Shown here: positions 29,410 to 42,277 of the stretch, piece by piece
How positions within the stretch are numbered: the stretch's first letter is position 1
Layout: every line of letters starts with the position of its first letter
Source of the DNA: Cristatella mucedo
Taxonomy: Eukaryota; Bryozoa; Phylactolaemata; Cristatellidae
NCBI GenBank assembly: GCA_009760855.2
Contig: WPIO01000095.1
Coordinates: 154,501 to 218,500 of the forward strand
Length of the DNA: 64,000 nucleotides
Direction: 5' to 3'
The notes under the pieces: generated by a model
Told to the model about the DNA's origin: nothing
Seen by the model: the letters and a program-made list of their open reading frames with translations, nothing else
The model's database searches: none
Made by a program: the position numbers and the translations under genes

Positions 29410-31075
29410 ATCACTAGAAGAATGGTCCGTCTCGTTTTTAAAATGCTACCCAACTTCTGCATTTAATTCAGTATAGGCACCCCCATGCAACCGCATAACG
29501 TGCAGTATTGATCAGGTTTGCACGAACGGACTGCCCCGCTCGTTCAAGTGATTCGCAGTGTCTTATAGCTGCAACTTCGGGACGCACTATAGGGCGTTAG
29601 AGAATATGCTTCATGCAAATCGCTGGAACCGATGTTCCAAGTACAAAGATTATTATTATTAGCCTTGCTCGAAACTCCAGCTTTGCTCAACACCCGGGTC
29701 TAAATTCATGAGCATAACTTACTGCCAAGTACACGACTTGGATTTGTGTGTGGCTTAACCATGGATTACGGCACAATCGGTTCCTAGTCATTACACTTGA
29801 GAAATCTTGATTTTCATTCGGCTATTTTTTTCTCGAGACACTTTCTTTACTCACTTTCCGACTAAAGTCTTCCTGAATTAGCTACGCTTTTCAGTTTCTC
29901 TTTGTGACGAAGTCTTCTGGTTGCCAGATGCCAAATGTCGCTTATGAAAGTTCGCTAGAAAATACCTGCAGCGTAGAACATCCGCTTAGTCGTTCGAGAG
30001 GCATTGAAAAAACGACATTTGATTGAACCACTGTGTCTGAATTGTTGACTTATCTGTCTCACCTCTTCTCCTGTCATATGCTGGAGCCTACCTCGAAGGT
30101 CCTCACATTTAAGACTATGCAGCTGCCCAAAACCTACCTACTTACTTTTACTATCGGTTATAATGAATATAATGTTATTTCTGGGTCCACGGTTAGCACT
30201 GATTGTTGGTGCGTCATCGGACAGTTTCTTCATCACTGGAGGTATGGGGTGACTACGCTGATTAGAGGTGTAGTTGAACTGTAAGCGACGATACACAAAG
30301 CGCCGACACACAAACACCGCGGTGCATTAGTAGGCGTATATCATCTCCACGAGACGGCTCGCAGCGTGCCAGCACACGGCTTCTCGGCACAGCGTCCCCG
30401 ACGAAACCCTCTTGCCGGTTGCCACTGCATTCCGGTCCGCTAGCACCCGGCTCCCTTCCAAGAGCAGCCGAGCCCTTTCCAAGAAGAGCCTGGCCCATCA
30501 AAGGCTGGCTAAGCCACGTCGAAGGCGGGCCAGAGTGCAGCAGCATCCGAGAGTGTCGGCTCGTCATTAGACCACAAGAGGGGCTAGCAGATCTGCAGAA
30601 TGGGCAACTCTACCATTTCTGGCAACCGCGAAGCCCTATTCGGAATAGTCAGCTGGTCTCCCTGCGCGATCGTTTCGCTGCAGTTCAATCAGCTTAAAGT
30701 TATATGCAGACGAACGAAAAGGAATTTTCAAGATTCGTTCGATTATCAATAGTGTTTCGGCTACAGGCTTTAGTTGCCGTTTTTGTTACACGCGATCTCA
30801 TCTGAAGAGCAGCAATAGTATTTCGTTAGTCGCACCAACTGGAACCGATTAAGTAGAAGCACGGTCTCCTTTGTGCGAAAGTCAGCACGATTTGGTATCG
30901 CCCATCCGAGTAATCTCTCCCTGTCCACAGTTCTAGATGTCGGAATCGGCGTCGTGTCGGGAGACACATCGGCCACCATATAGACTTTGTTCTATCACCG
31001 ATGATGTCGGTCTGTGCGAAATTCCAGGCTTTAGGCGCATAACGACCGGAGGCGTTATCATCAAATATTCGATGA
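29410..31075. other. No recognisable gene
   Basis: A (TTA)n run at 29651-29664 may mark an old LINE tail. The GC-rich part at 30290-30580 has open frames in several phases but no motif I recognise. Confidence 0.4.
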
Positions 31076-31079
31076 CAGA

Positions 31080-31700
31080 CGCTCAGCTCAACGACCAGCT
31101 TCAAAAAAGGAGGCAGTTCCATGAGACTGAAGAGTGGCGGGCGCTTCAGGTAAGTAAGCCGGTGCAAGGCGAGAGAGTGAAAGTAAGTGACAGGACCTTG
31201 GACTCAATGCATGGTTGACGTCGAGCCCATGAAAATCAGAGAGAAGTGGTTAGGTTTGGCCATTGCAGCGTTCACCAGAGACAAGGCTAGATCCCGATAG
31301 ACAAGCCCCAAGGTCACCGACTGCAAGGATTTTAATGCATAGACAGGAAGACGTGCAATAAGAGTGGCAATCAAGACAGGAGATCACCAATGGGTGGAAG
31401 GATTTTAACGGAGTGCCACTATGCATGAGCATTCAAATTGTTGAAATGGTACGTGATTTATACGATATGCAGATTATTGAGCTGATTTGGTCATTTCGAG
31501 AAAGTTTGTTTCGTTTGTAATAGGGCGCCCAGGTTTTGTCCAGAGACTAAATGAGAGATGTTGGCAGAGCTAATTTTGAAAGCGAGGCTGACCTGATTCT
31601 GAGTTTCGCTAGGTTTTCCCATAACTACCACATTGGTCTTGTCGTAATTTAATTTAATAAAGTTTGCTTCAATCAAAGGGTGTGAATCTCGACTATGCGA
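31080..31700 (-). mobile_element. L2-like LINE fragment (antisense)
   Basis: The minus strand carries ANFIKLNYDKTNVVVMGKPS and LAFKISSANISHLVSGQNLG, direct relatives of [19 protein letters not shown] in the copy at 57829. Frame-broken C-terminal sequence continues toward 31080. Confidence 0.85.
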
Positions 31701-32239
31701 GCTGCAAGAATATTAAGAGAGTTTGAGGCACTGGAATGCCGGGAAAGAAAAATGCATAAGTAGAGCCGACTGTCATCTGCACGGAAGTAACAGTTGAGAA
31801 TGTGTTCGGCTATGACAGATGAATACTATAGATTATCAGAAGAAGTGGATCTGAGCTGGGAATATCTGTCGCACTTCAATTCGGAGAACCAGACATCGAA
31901 TGCAAGATTGCAGGGATAACGAATCGTCTTTTAGCATCATTCTATGTATTTCTAGGTTAAATGGCCCTGTAAGCCAATCAAGTCATTGTATACCGCATTG
32001 GCACTCTTTACAGACGAACCAATAATGGCTACCTGGTAACCTAAGTGACCTAGGAAACTAATGAAAATAGCGATGAAGATTGGATAGAAGTGATGCCAGC
32101 GAGACTAGCTGGGCAGGAGTGAGAGCCCTGGGAGGGGGGCTACAGTAAGCAATCAATGGAATCAATGAAAATAGTACTTATAATCTACGCGATCGGTTTC
32201 GATTAGATAGCTAGTTTCAGATCGACGTGGTAATTGAGG

Positions 32240-32335
32240 AAGTTTCAGATTACTGGGTGCCTGTCACACAGTGCCTTGAAAGAGAGTGAGTTCTCTGAGC
32301 TCGCTATATCAAATGTATTATTATTATTATTATAT
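32240..32335 (+). mobile_element. L2-like 3' tail remnant
   Basis: Contains AGTGCCTTGAAAGAGAGTGA, GTTCTCTGAG, GCTATATCAAATG and a (TTA)n end: the LINE/SINE2 3' terminus without any upstream body. It may be a severely 5'-truncated insertion. Confidence 0.65.
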
Positions 32336-32422
32336 TGGACGGCCAGACCGCCAGTAGCGCCCGAAGGAAGGCGGATGTGCTACTATCCATTATTGATCAG
32401 TGAAACGCGTTCGGAGGTGAAT

Positions 32423-32595
32423 GGGTGAGCCGTGATGGCACACTAGGTAAGGTGGTTACTTTCACGACCTCGGTCCCGAGGTCGTGGGTTCGATTCCTGC
32501 GGTGGGCGATTCTTTATCGCCACTGCAAGCGGTGGTGATAGCCGTAAAGGCTCTTCTGTCGCTATACAAAAAAGGCTGTTTAATCAGCTAGGATT
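32423..32595 (+). mobile_element. tRNA-SINE SINE1, young copy
   Basis: A complete element, GGTGAGCCGTGATGGCACAC at its start, B box GGGTTCGATTCC, tail TTTAATCAGCTAGGATTT. It is almost identical to 51455-51632, differing at only a handful of sites, against much larger divergence from 26634 and 39201. Confidence 0.92.
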
Positions 32596-32959
32596 TATTT
32601 TTATTTAATACCATAGTGCACTACATAAACATTGTGCAGACGATCAGTTTCTGATTTTCTTAGATGCTGTCTTTTCGAATATACGTGCTGCATACCGGAA
32701 GGGTATAGAATGGAGACTATGATGAGGAATGACGCGAAGAATTGGAATCTTGTCAACGCAGTGCCCACGTCGTACTACTGAATAGCGTTCGCAATAGTCT
32801 GTGAGAGAGAAAGCGGCTGGCTATTATTGTTCATTGCATGCCAAAACATGACCTTGGGTGACTGTTAATGTTGACCTGCTTAAAAGACCACGTGCTTGCT
32901 GCACGGTTGCCTCACTGTCTTGAGGAAGAGGTTCGTCCTTCATTTCATATGTAATAAAA

Positions 32960-33770
32960 ATAATGATAATAATAAGAGACTCGATAAAGCACCCTCAGAG
33001 AACCCAATCTCTTTCTAGGCGCTTTACATTCGGAACACGATCGAATGGTGAGTGGTATCATGCTTCATAAACAACATGAAAAACATGGTTAGGGATGACA
33101 TGCACAGGGTCAGCATGCAAGTGCGGTTAGTGACAGCATGCCCAGTGTCAGCACGCATAGGCACATAAAGGACGAATCACAGGGACCCACTAAATGCTCT
33201 GAAAAATAGGTGAGTTTTAGTTTCTTTTTAAGTGTGGTCAAGTCAGGAGATGTCGTGACGGAAGTCGGGAGTGAGTTCCAAGCTTTGGGAGCCTACGAAT
33301 TAAAGGCACGGTCTGCAGAGGAATGAGGTTTGCACGAGGTATAGGTAAACAGTTAGTTTCCAAAAAGCGGGTGGTATATTCATTTATATAGCGCCCCAAG
33401 AGAACGTAATCTCTGTTCAGGCGTTTGACATATGCCTCGGGGCTCGAGCCCACGACCTCAGTCAGACCTTGGTCGGGGCGAGCACCTTAACCGCTAGACC
33501 AAACCAGCTCGGCATTCTTGGCCTGGTGGGGGAAGTAGATTTGATAGGTAGGCTGGAGCCAAAGGATGAAGGGGCGTAAAAGTGATCGACCAAACCTTAA
33601 AAGTTGATGCGCTGCATGACTGGGAGCCAGTGCAGGTCGGCGAGAAGTGGTGAGATGTGCCAACTGCGACGCTCACGACAGACAAGCCTAGCTGCAAAGT
33701 TTTGCACCAGCTGTAGGCGCCTGTTTGCACATGCCGGTAGACCAGCAAGCGTCTTTATACAAGCAGCTTC
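32960..33770 (-). mobile_element. L2-like LINE, 3' part (antisense, interrupted)
   Basis: The minus strand gives the conserved C-terminal blocks ([20 protein letters not shown]-like near 33690), a broken C-terminus, the 3' UTR with ATGCTGACC blocks and the terminal CGCCTAGAAAGAGATTGGG and (ATT)n-type end near 32970. A SINE2 copy interrupts it at 33368-33520. Confidence 0.88.
33368..33520 (-). mobile_element. SINE2 inserted in a LINE (antisense)
   Basis: On the minus strand: head GAGCTGGTTTGGTCTAGCGG, B box GGGCTCGAGCCCC and tail GAACAGAGATTACGTTCTC with CGCTATATAAATGAAT. The LINE sequence resumes on both sides, so this insertion is younger than the LINE copy. Confidence 0.88.
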
Positions 33771-33789
33771 ATCATATATAAAACAGCTT

Positions 33790-35165
33790 TGAACCCTTAT
33801 TCTCCCGTTTTCACAGCAACATAGTAAGGCTTTTACTCTGTAGCTAGGACTCTCGCTAGGACTCTCGCTACAATTGATAAGAAGACTGGGAATTTAGTTG
33901 CGAGGTGGGATTGCAAGTCAGAAGAATGACGTACCAAAGATATTTAGTTGGGTGCGTCTAAATTCTAATTTAACCCAGACTACAAGTTGCTTGCTAAAGA
34001 GGCGTAGCAGTTCAAAGAGCTGCTGTGCTACGTACCTGCACGCTGATGTATATACCCAGCCCCCGAAAAATCCTTTTTGGCAGCCACACAGTTCGAAATT
34101 CGACGAATGTGAACGAACGAAATGTCGGAAAGCTTGAACGCCGTTATTCAAATGCAGCAGCAGCAGCTGCTGCAACAGGTGGGCCACCTTACCTGTGGGG
34201 ATCCCTCAAAGTGGCCGCGCTTGCTTCTAGTCATAATTCTCGGCATCTCGCCGCCTCCGCCGCCGCTCGCATGGGCCGCTCGCGTGGTTGTGGCGGGGAC
34301 ATAGCTTTGCGGCGTGTCGCGTCTCAACGTATCCGTGCACGCGATGAGTGCATCGAAGCGGAAAAGGTCGAGCCAGAATTTAGCCAAGGAAGCGGGCGAG
34401 CGACCCTACCCCCTGGACTTGTCTTGGGCGGGGCACGTTGGGAGAGGTAAGGGGGCGGCTAGACCATCAGACACGAACACCTGCCCTGGTGCGCCTCTGG
34501 GAAGGCCTCGGTCTGGCCGCTCATTCCTCTCCGGTTGGGTAGATTATGGAAAGGGACTGCGTCACGGCTTTCGAGCTGTTTTTGAGGAAGGCAGTCTAGC
34601 TTGCTTGCCCTTAGCAAGCGCCCGAGTCACCGAGTCCCCCCCCCCCCAATGCTTCGCCAGCTTGGCTGGGGCACCAACCGTCAAGGTTCGCTGCCTCCCG
34701 GGAGGAGAAGAGCGGACCTGCATCAAATCTCACTGCTCCACACCCTCAATCTTTCATCCACAACGACCCGTTTCACCTTAGGTTCGCAGTTTAGATGGGC
34801 GACCCAGCTTCGACCGCCACCTCGACCACAGCAATGGCAGTAGCGGTCGTGGAGGCGTGGCTTCCTAGCCCGCAACGCGATAGGGGCGTGGCCTCCAGTT
34901 TTCGCCCCAGTCCATTGGGGGCGAGACCTCGTCGGATCCCGCCTGTGGCGGCGACCACCGGAAGCGATCACGTTACATATGCAACCGCGGTCCTGCGGTC
35001 GGCGTGGCTAATTAGCGTAAGGACTCCGTCCGCGGGTGACGTGTAGGCGGCTGGGCAGTAAGGCTGTGGTCTAGCGCTGTGAGCAGTCGGACCTTTCTCT
35101 TTCTTCGTACAACCTTAAAGAAGATCGCTGAAGCCGCTCGGCACTCGGCTCCGAACAGGAAGAGT
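33790..35165. other. GC-rich region without a defined gene
   Basis: An ATG at 34122 in good context starts MSESLNAVIQMQQQQLLQQ and is followed by GTGGGC, which could be a small first exon, but no downstream partner was identified. The rest of 34200-35160 is CpG-containing with open frames in several phases and no recognisable domain. Confidence 0.35.
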
Positions 35166-35169
35166 TGCG

Positions 35170-36540
<1,371 letters not shown>

Positions 36541-36554
36541 CGCTTGTGGTCGGC

Positions 36555-36820
36555 CAGTGGTGGAGCCAAGATTTTGCATCTAGGGGCGTAAGACCTGCAA
36601 AATCTTTTGTGTGAGGCTAATGTCCGAAAGATTTTCATGCTGGTGAGTCTAGACCCGAAACGAATGAAAAATTGTTGCTCAAAATCATTGAGTTCATTTG
36701 ACACAAACTCGGCGGCTGTTGGTCTAGTAGAGTTAAGACATTATTTCGTCGTCGGCTCCGGTCAGGGATGCGCAGGAGTCCACCGTGGGGGCGGGGTAAA
36801 TGCCCCCTGGCTCAGCTATG
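36555..36820 (-). mobile_element. hAT-like MITE, copy 1 (inverted)
   Basis: It starts CAGTGGTGGAGCCAAGATTT and TTGCATCTAGGGGCG. It ends near GCCCCCTGGCTCAGCTATG. Internal blocks ACTCGGCGG and AAGACATTATTTCG are the reverse complement of blocks in the copies at 38675 and 59690. It has no coding capacity. CAGTGGYNGAGCC-type termini are typical of non-autonomous hAT elements. Confidence 0.65.
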
Positions 36821-36960
36821 GCTTATGGGCTTGCAGCAGCCAACGACATAGTCAACTCATGCACGAACGCTTTGCTCGAGCCATTGTCTCGGGATTGATC
36901 GCGATTTCTTGGTTCATTTTAAAGGTTTGGCGAGAAATTGTTTATTTACATAATAATACT

Positions 36961-37700
36961 ATGAAATTCATTTGTATAGCGTCCTGGGAGAACAAAATTT
37001 TGATCTAGGTGCAACGTGCAACTTGCTGCAGGAGAAGCAATACATAGCAAGAGTTAATGGCAAGCGATGTATCGTGCTGAACCCCCCCCCCATTGAGCAG
37101 GCTTGGTGGCAGGTGCACAAGCACACGGACACTCAGGGCCGCTACTTGGTAGGCCAATTAGTCACGGTTAATTAAACAGGCTTGACTAGTCACGTGCACT
37201 AATTCGTGCTCGAGAAGAGAGGATTATTGTGTTACTGCTAGGCGCGAAAAGAACGCAGGCAGCTATTCATCGTATTCGTAGCGAGCGGAGAGCTTAGCGA
37301 AACTTGTTCGTCCTTAACCGAGATCTAAATTATGGCAAGTCATTTCAGCTGGTGATAGAAGTCAAAAGCGAGTTCAAGACTTCAGGTGCACGTGAACTGA
37401 AGCTCCGACCAACGAACGATCTCGATTCAGTTCGAGGAAGGGCAAGACGACCTGGAGCCGAAGATAAGATGTTTCGAGAACGCATTGGAGGAGCAGTTCT
37501 GTCGGATTGTTAGGCTGGTGGGAGTGAAGCGACCTGTGGGTCAGAGAGGGGATCGTGACGAAGATTTAGATGCTCGATAAGGAGCCAGTGAAGCTCAAAC
37601 GGAAGTGGTGTGACTCGGCAGCCATGGCGTCGGCGACCGCCGCCGCATGAGCAGCTGAGCTCTGCACCATCTGCAGCCGATTAAGGGCCTGGAAGTCGTG
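36961..37700 (-). mobile_element. L2-like LINE subfamily B (antisense)
   Basis: The plus strand starts with a LINE/SINE-type end (TTCATTTGTATAGCGTCCTG, then TCTAGGTGC) and the GCAAGAGTTAATGGCAAGC block shared with 20085-20740. The minus strand farther on holds a decayed C-terminus (SFSSRAPEVLNSLLTSI near 37390). Confidence 0.65.
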
Positions 37701-37704
37701 ACTG

Positions 37705-38670
37705 CAGGGCTTTGAGCGGCAGCCATGCATTCCTGAGGTCAGGGTAGAAGTCCAGGGTGCGTCCCAAGCAGCTAAGCCATGTAAATCTCATTTAGAAAGT
37801 TTTTCCTGCCTACACCGGTCCTGGGTGTTCTGGCGTGGCATGACGTGTTAGCCGGGGTCATGTGTATATGTGCAAGCCGAGAAATCGGACAACTTCGTTT
37901 GCCCGTGGCTGCAGCGGCGAAGCTATGAGCCTGTGAGGTACTAGACAGCGCTCTAGCAGCCCAGAGGCAGCGGGCTTCGTGAACTAGATTGCGGCTGAGC
38001 AAAGCGAGCCAGGACCCATCAACGCGTCTCCGAACGCATAGCCCAATCGACCTAACCGTCGTACCGCCGTCGCTTTTGTTATTAACGCTCAGTATTAAGT
38101 TGCGACAGTCACTCGGCATCGCCGAGCTGAGCCTAATAGCTCGACATGGCGACCCAGTCGGCCGCCCACTGCCGCGCCACAGAGAAGCACGCCGGGCGTG
38201 ACAGTCGCATCAAGCTGCTATGCAGTACCTATGAGCTGCCAGCGACAGCCGCCTTGTGATTCTCGTAGGAAAACCTCGCGGTAAACAGCCGAGGTGAGCA
38301 GTGATTGCACATGAATAACCATTGTGACTGAATGCCCAGCGCTTGAAAAAGGCTAGCCTCGAAAAAGGATGCCGCTGGCACTTCGTCGGCAGACGTGGCC
38401 CACGCCAAACTGGAGCGTATGCACGGAGGGTTATTTAACGCTGCTGCGGGGATACTGGAAGAGCTTCGAGGGATGACCCTCGTGCGTTTTGAGCTTTTTC
38501 ATGGTGTCCGTTTCGACAAAGTTTGAAAAGAGGTAATGCAAACGGTGCAAATTACCTCTTTGCAAGCTTGGAAACGTTTCCAATGCATTTTCGCTCAGTG
38601 ACGGTTCACAAAAACAAGTCTTTCGTTTGTGATGCTAGCCTCTCGGACGGCTTCGATTTCGCCATATCCA
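37705..38670. other. No recognisable feature
   Basis: No conserved protein or repeat seen. Confidence 0.4.
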
Positions 38671-38674
38671 CAGC

Positions 38675-38984
38675 CAGCGGCTTAGCGGGGGGGGGGGCCG
38701 GTAAGCATTTGCCCAACCTCCCTACAGCGGCGGCGAGCCGCAGCGAGCCCCCTATTATTCCTTTGCCCCGCCCCCCCGACGATCGCCAACGATTAAATTA
38801 TGTCTGAATTCCACTTGATGAGCTACCGCCGAGTTAACGTCGAATAAACACTAATAAGATTTTTCGCTCTACTTTTCCTTAACTATGGGTCTAGCTCGCC
38901 TACTCTTGCGGGTCTGGCCCCCTCCCCCCATACAATTTTGCAGGTTGCTCCTTCCCCTAGATGCAAATCCTGGCTCAGCCACAG
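38675..38984 (+). mobile_element. hAT-like MITE, copy 2
   Basis: The left end is CAGCGGCTTAGCGGGGGG, the right end ATCCTGGCTCAGCCACAG. The middle contains AAATTATGTCTGAATTCCAC and ACCGCCGAGTTAACG, shared with 59690-59904. The flanks read TCCACAGC on the left and TCCCCCACAGC on the right, compatible with an 8-bp target duplication in which the C-run later grew. Confidence 0.65.
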
Positions 38985-39007
38985 TCCCCCACAGCAGCGG
39001 TAACTGA

Positions 39008-39148
39008 ATAATTCATTTATATGTAGCGCCCCAAGAGAACTTGATCTCTATTCAGGCACTTCACATATGCCTCCGGGCTCGAGCCCACGACCTCAGCCTG
39101 ACCTTGGTCGGGGCGAGCACCTTAACCGCTGGACCAAACCAGCTCGGC
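39008..39148 (-). mobile_element. SINE2 (antisense)
   Basis: On the minus strand: CGAGCTGGTTTGGTCCAGCG, B box GGGCTCGAGCCC, GTGAAGTGCCTGAATAGAG and CTCTTGGGGCGCTACATATA tail. A plus-strand tail of the same family begins at once on the other side, forming an inverted pair. Confidence 0.85.
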
Positions 39149-39149
39149 G

Positions 39150-39410
39150 ACATATGTGGCATATGCGGAAGTGCCTGAATAGAGATTAAGTTCTCTTAGA
39201 TTGGTAAGCCACGATAGCACACTAGGTAAGGCGGTTGCTTTTCACGACCTCGGGGCCGAGGTTGTGGGTTCGAATCCTGCGGTGGGCGATCCTTTATCGC
39301 CTCTGCAATCGGTGATAGCAGTAAGGCTTTTCTGTCGCCATGCAAAAGAGACTGTCAAATCAGCTAATATTTTTAGGGCGCTATGCAAATGTATTATATT
39401 GTCATTTTAA
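39150..39410 (+). mobile_element. SINE2 tail interrupted by SINE1
   Basis: The SINE2 tail reads AGTGCCTGAATAGAGATTAA and GTTCTCTTAG up to about 39200. It resumes at about 39374 as TAGGGCGCTATGCAAATG with a TATTAT end. Between them sits a full SINE1 (39201-39373) with B box GGGTTCGAATCC. The interrupted motif elsewhere is continuous, which proves the order of insertion. Confidence 0.85.
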
Positions 39411-39414
39411 CGTG

Positions 39415-40435
39415 AGGTTTAAGTTCGTGTGACGATACAATTTCTAAGACTCATTTAAAATATGTGTTATTTTTTACTCATATCGAGATTTACTGCATTA
39501 AGAAAAAGCTGCAAATTTTCCCACCCGTAGGGTTCGGGGCTGAAACGGCCAGAATTTTAAGTTAGCCAGATTGTGATAAATATTATTTATTCGGAGTGCA
39601 TACAAGCAGAAACCGTATAATGGGCTGTCAGCTATGCTTGTGTAGTCGGCCAACGCATTTGAGCTGAATTTGAGCTCCACTCCGCTGAGCCGTCGGTGTT
39701 AGTCAAGGTCGTTGTTGAGCGCGGTTAACCCTTCATCGCCGTCAGATAGACTCCACTAGGTTATGGATATAAACTTGCAATGTTAAGATAGAGGGCGCTC
39801 TTCATCGCTGCCATGTTCGCTGCTCTCGGCGAACCTGCTTGCGTTGGTGCTACACCTGTAAGTCACTAGGCACGATACAAGGTTCAGGCGTCACCAGTTT
39901 TCGTCACGAGTCGGCTGAGAGACTAGCTCCATTACGAGTGCTGTTTGCGACCTGGTTCTGTCATGACGTGGAGGCCACTACGCCCCGTTTGTAGCAATGC
40001 GAACTATTGTATATAGCGGCTGCCACTGACAAAAAGCCATCCTTGTTAGCAGCTTGCACTACGTAAAGGACTTGGCGAAGAGCATTCGAAAAACGAAGAT
40101 CAAGAGGTAGATATCCTAGACGCTAGAGGTATCCTAGACGCTAAGCGGATTCTGCCTATGTTTCGCTTCGCACCGCTGGCAAAGTAGCTGGATTTTGTAT
40201 TTTCATTTTGGTTTGAGCTTTTGGGTTTAGAGTTTAGGTCTTAGGGTTTAGTATTTAGGTATTAAGAGAAACTTGAAATGGAAAATATAGCCGACAACGT
40301 TTATGTTTAACTTGAATATAAACGTACAGTGGCGACCATTTTGAACAGCCAGTATGCCAATAGCAGATCTGGCATTGGTGTATGAGCAAACGTCGCCGTA
40401 TCTTTGCTGGCTGCTAGCCAGCAAAGACAAGCAGG
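39415..40435. other. No gene; short telomere-like motif near 40205-40260
   Basis: Contains a degenerate GGGTTTAGAGTTTAGG / CTTAGGGTTTAGTATTTAGG stretch and a 19-bp tandem pair (TATCCTAGACGCTA at 40110 and 40131). No coding region recognised. Confidence 0.4.
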
Positions 40436-40439
40436 AAGC

Positions 40440-40920
40440 AAGAGTCGACCACTAGCGGGAGACCCGCCCCCTCCACGTAGGCGGGCAGCGCGAGTCAGAG
40501 CCCCGCCCCCGAGTCTGCACTAATCACGCGGTACCCCGGCCATTGTGGCCTGCCTGTTCCGTGCGTGGACTCGGTAACTAGGGCCCACGTGGAGACGTGC
40601 TCCGCTCTCGGCCGCCGCGATAGGCGTCCGTCGCCGGTACGATAGCAGCAGTAGCTCGCGCGTTTTACTGTTATAATAATCGCTTGCTTGAAGCTCTCTC
40701 GAGGCGGCGAGCTGCATCGGCATCGCCGCCGTCGGCGGCTGCGGACGGCTCCTCCGCGGGCTGGCCGGCTGGCCAGCCCGCCAGCCAGCGGTTTGTGGCG
40801 GCGCTGCGAGCTGCAGCCGCCAGACGTCGAGCAGTCGCTGTCGCGTCGCCGATGGACGAAGCTAGCGACTGCCGCCTCGAAAGATCGGTAGGCGAGGAGA
40901 GTTTCGAGGTAAATCGATCG
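40440..40920 (+). promoter_or_regulatory. CpG-rich island, candidate promoter
   Basis: Dense in CpG, with GC-box-like CCGCCCCC motifs at about 40466 and 40501 and a 9-bp perfect hairpin GGGCTGGCC/GGCCAGCCC at 40758-40779. It contrasts sharply with the AT-richer flanks. It ends with an ATG and a splice-donor-like GAGGTAAAT, and the nearest plus-strand gene downstream is SLC26. No TATA box was evident. Confidence 0.5.
40852..40908 (+). CDS. Candidate first coding exon of the SLC26 gene
   Basis: The ATG at 40852 opens 19 codons, MDEASDCRLERSVGEESFE, ending at the donor GTAAAT (40909) in phase 0. The SLC26 coding exon has a plausible phase-0 acceptor, TTTATTGGTATGCAG ending at 45231, so the two can be joined in frame over a 4.3-kb intron. 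An alternative donor GTAGGC lies at 40888. The sequence is acidic and hydrophilic, as SLC26 N-termini often are, but it has no diagnostic motif, and the link is inference. Confidence 0.35.
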
Positions 40921-41839
40921 CATATCTCGCGACGTCGACTCGTCACCAGAGCCGGTCCGAAAGGTGCCTTGTGTCGTCCGTGCGAGCAGCACGCCACATC
41001 TGCCCGACTGCGATGGCATACACTATTATATATGGAAACTATTAGTCGCTCTTCCTATATCACTATGAGCATGAACCTGTTATGCCGTAATTAATCTATG
41101 GTTATGCGGTCTAAAATGCCCAACTCGGTCAGTTCTACTTTGGGTTTCGACGAGCAGTTGTACGCTATGGCTGGTGCAGGACAGCTATAGCGCGCCCCCA
41201 GCTGCTGTTCAATTTGTATTTAGGGGAGGAGGGCTCTCCTTATTGCTGCTGTCGCCGTGTTTCGCTAGCCCCGGCACGAATGCTTGTATCGAGGCCGTGT
41301 CCGCGACTCGCTAGCCAGCTACTTCGCGGAGTCTGCTTCGCTGGCACTTGTCAGGTTTTGACAAAGACCGGCACGCCGTTACGAACGCTGCGTCTGCAGA
41401 AGTCGCCACGTGGCATTTCGATTGCACGTACAGCGAGCGCTGCTAGAGATTTAACGGGCACTCTTTTTCTCACCGCTTTGAATGACGAGGCGTAATCTTG
41501 CCGTTCCTTTGTTTGGGCAGCTTCGATCTTTGTTGACTGGCTTTGTGGGCGGCGGCAGCAGGGCGCCATTCGGCTGTGACGGGCAGTGGCTCGGCGGCAG
41601 TGCGATGGCCATGCGACGAGTTGACAATGGATACCGCTCTTTGCGTGCTACGCTCACTTCAAGTAAAGGTGGCGTTGCATTCAATGGGCGTCGCGTCTGT
41701 TGTCACATACGCTGTCGTGTGCCGTCAGATTGCAGCTAAGCGCAATGCTTCCCTCAGGCCTAGTGCTACAGCTAGTTGCCCCCACTGCATGTGTGAGGTA
41801 GTATCGTCTTTGTATGCCCAAGGCTATAGCTACCAATCC

Positions 41840-41925
41840 AGACAATACGTGCCGATGCAGTGCCTAGAAAGAGATTGAGTTCTCCGAGGGCGCTTTATCA
41901 AGTGCATTATTATTATTATTACTAC
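41840..41925 (+). mobile_element. L2-like 3' tail remnant
   Basis: AGTGCCTAGAAAGAGATTGA, GTTCTCCGAGGGCGC, TTTATCAAGTGCATT and (ATT)n: the exact 3' terminus of the LINE at 59030, with almost nothing upstream. It is a very short 5'-truncated copy. Confidence 0.75.
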
Positions 41926-42202
41926 TGCAGCGCTGCAGATCTAGCTAGGGTTATCGGACAAGGGATTCCGTGCGAGTAGGCACCGAGTCCACAGCTAGCG
42001 GCTGCCTGGCAATCGAGCCTGCCAGAATAGCCACCAGCTGCTTCGAAGCAGTGTCAAGGGTTTTGTAGACGTGACTAGAACTAACCAGCACCTGGTTTGC
42101 TCTGCACTGTGGGAGTGTGAGCATGGTCAAGTTGCTGCAGCAGATCTGAAATTTTCCATTAATCACCATCACCACCATACCCACTCATAAGGGTTGGGAC
42201 CT

Positions 42203-42277
42203 CATGTGACTAGTGCTGGTATGTGACCATGTGACTAGTGCTGGTCTGTGACCATGTGACTAAGTGCTGGTATGCAC
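42203..42277. repeat. 25-bp tandem triplicate
   Basis: CATGTGACTAGTGCTGGT begins at 42203, 42228 and 42253 (third unit with one inserted base). Confidence 0.9.

Noticed and set aside
34122-34178. MSESLNAVIQMQQQQLLQQ as a first exon or retrotransposon gag start
   Set aside because: A Q-rich stretch next to a GT is common by chance. No downstream exon, gag domain or primer-binding site could be confirmed.
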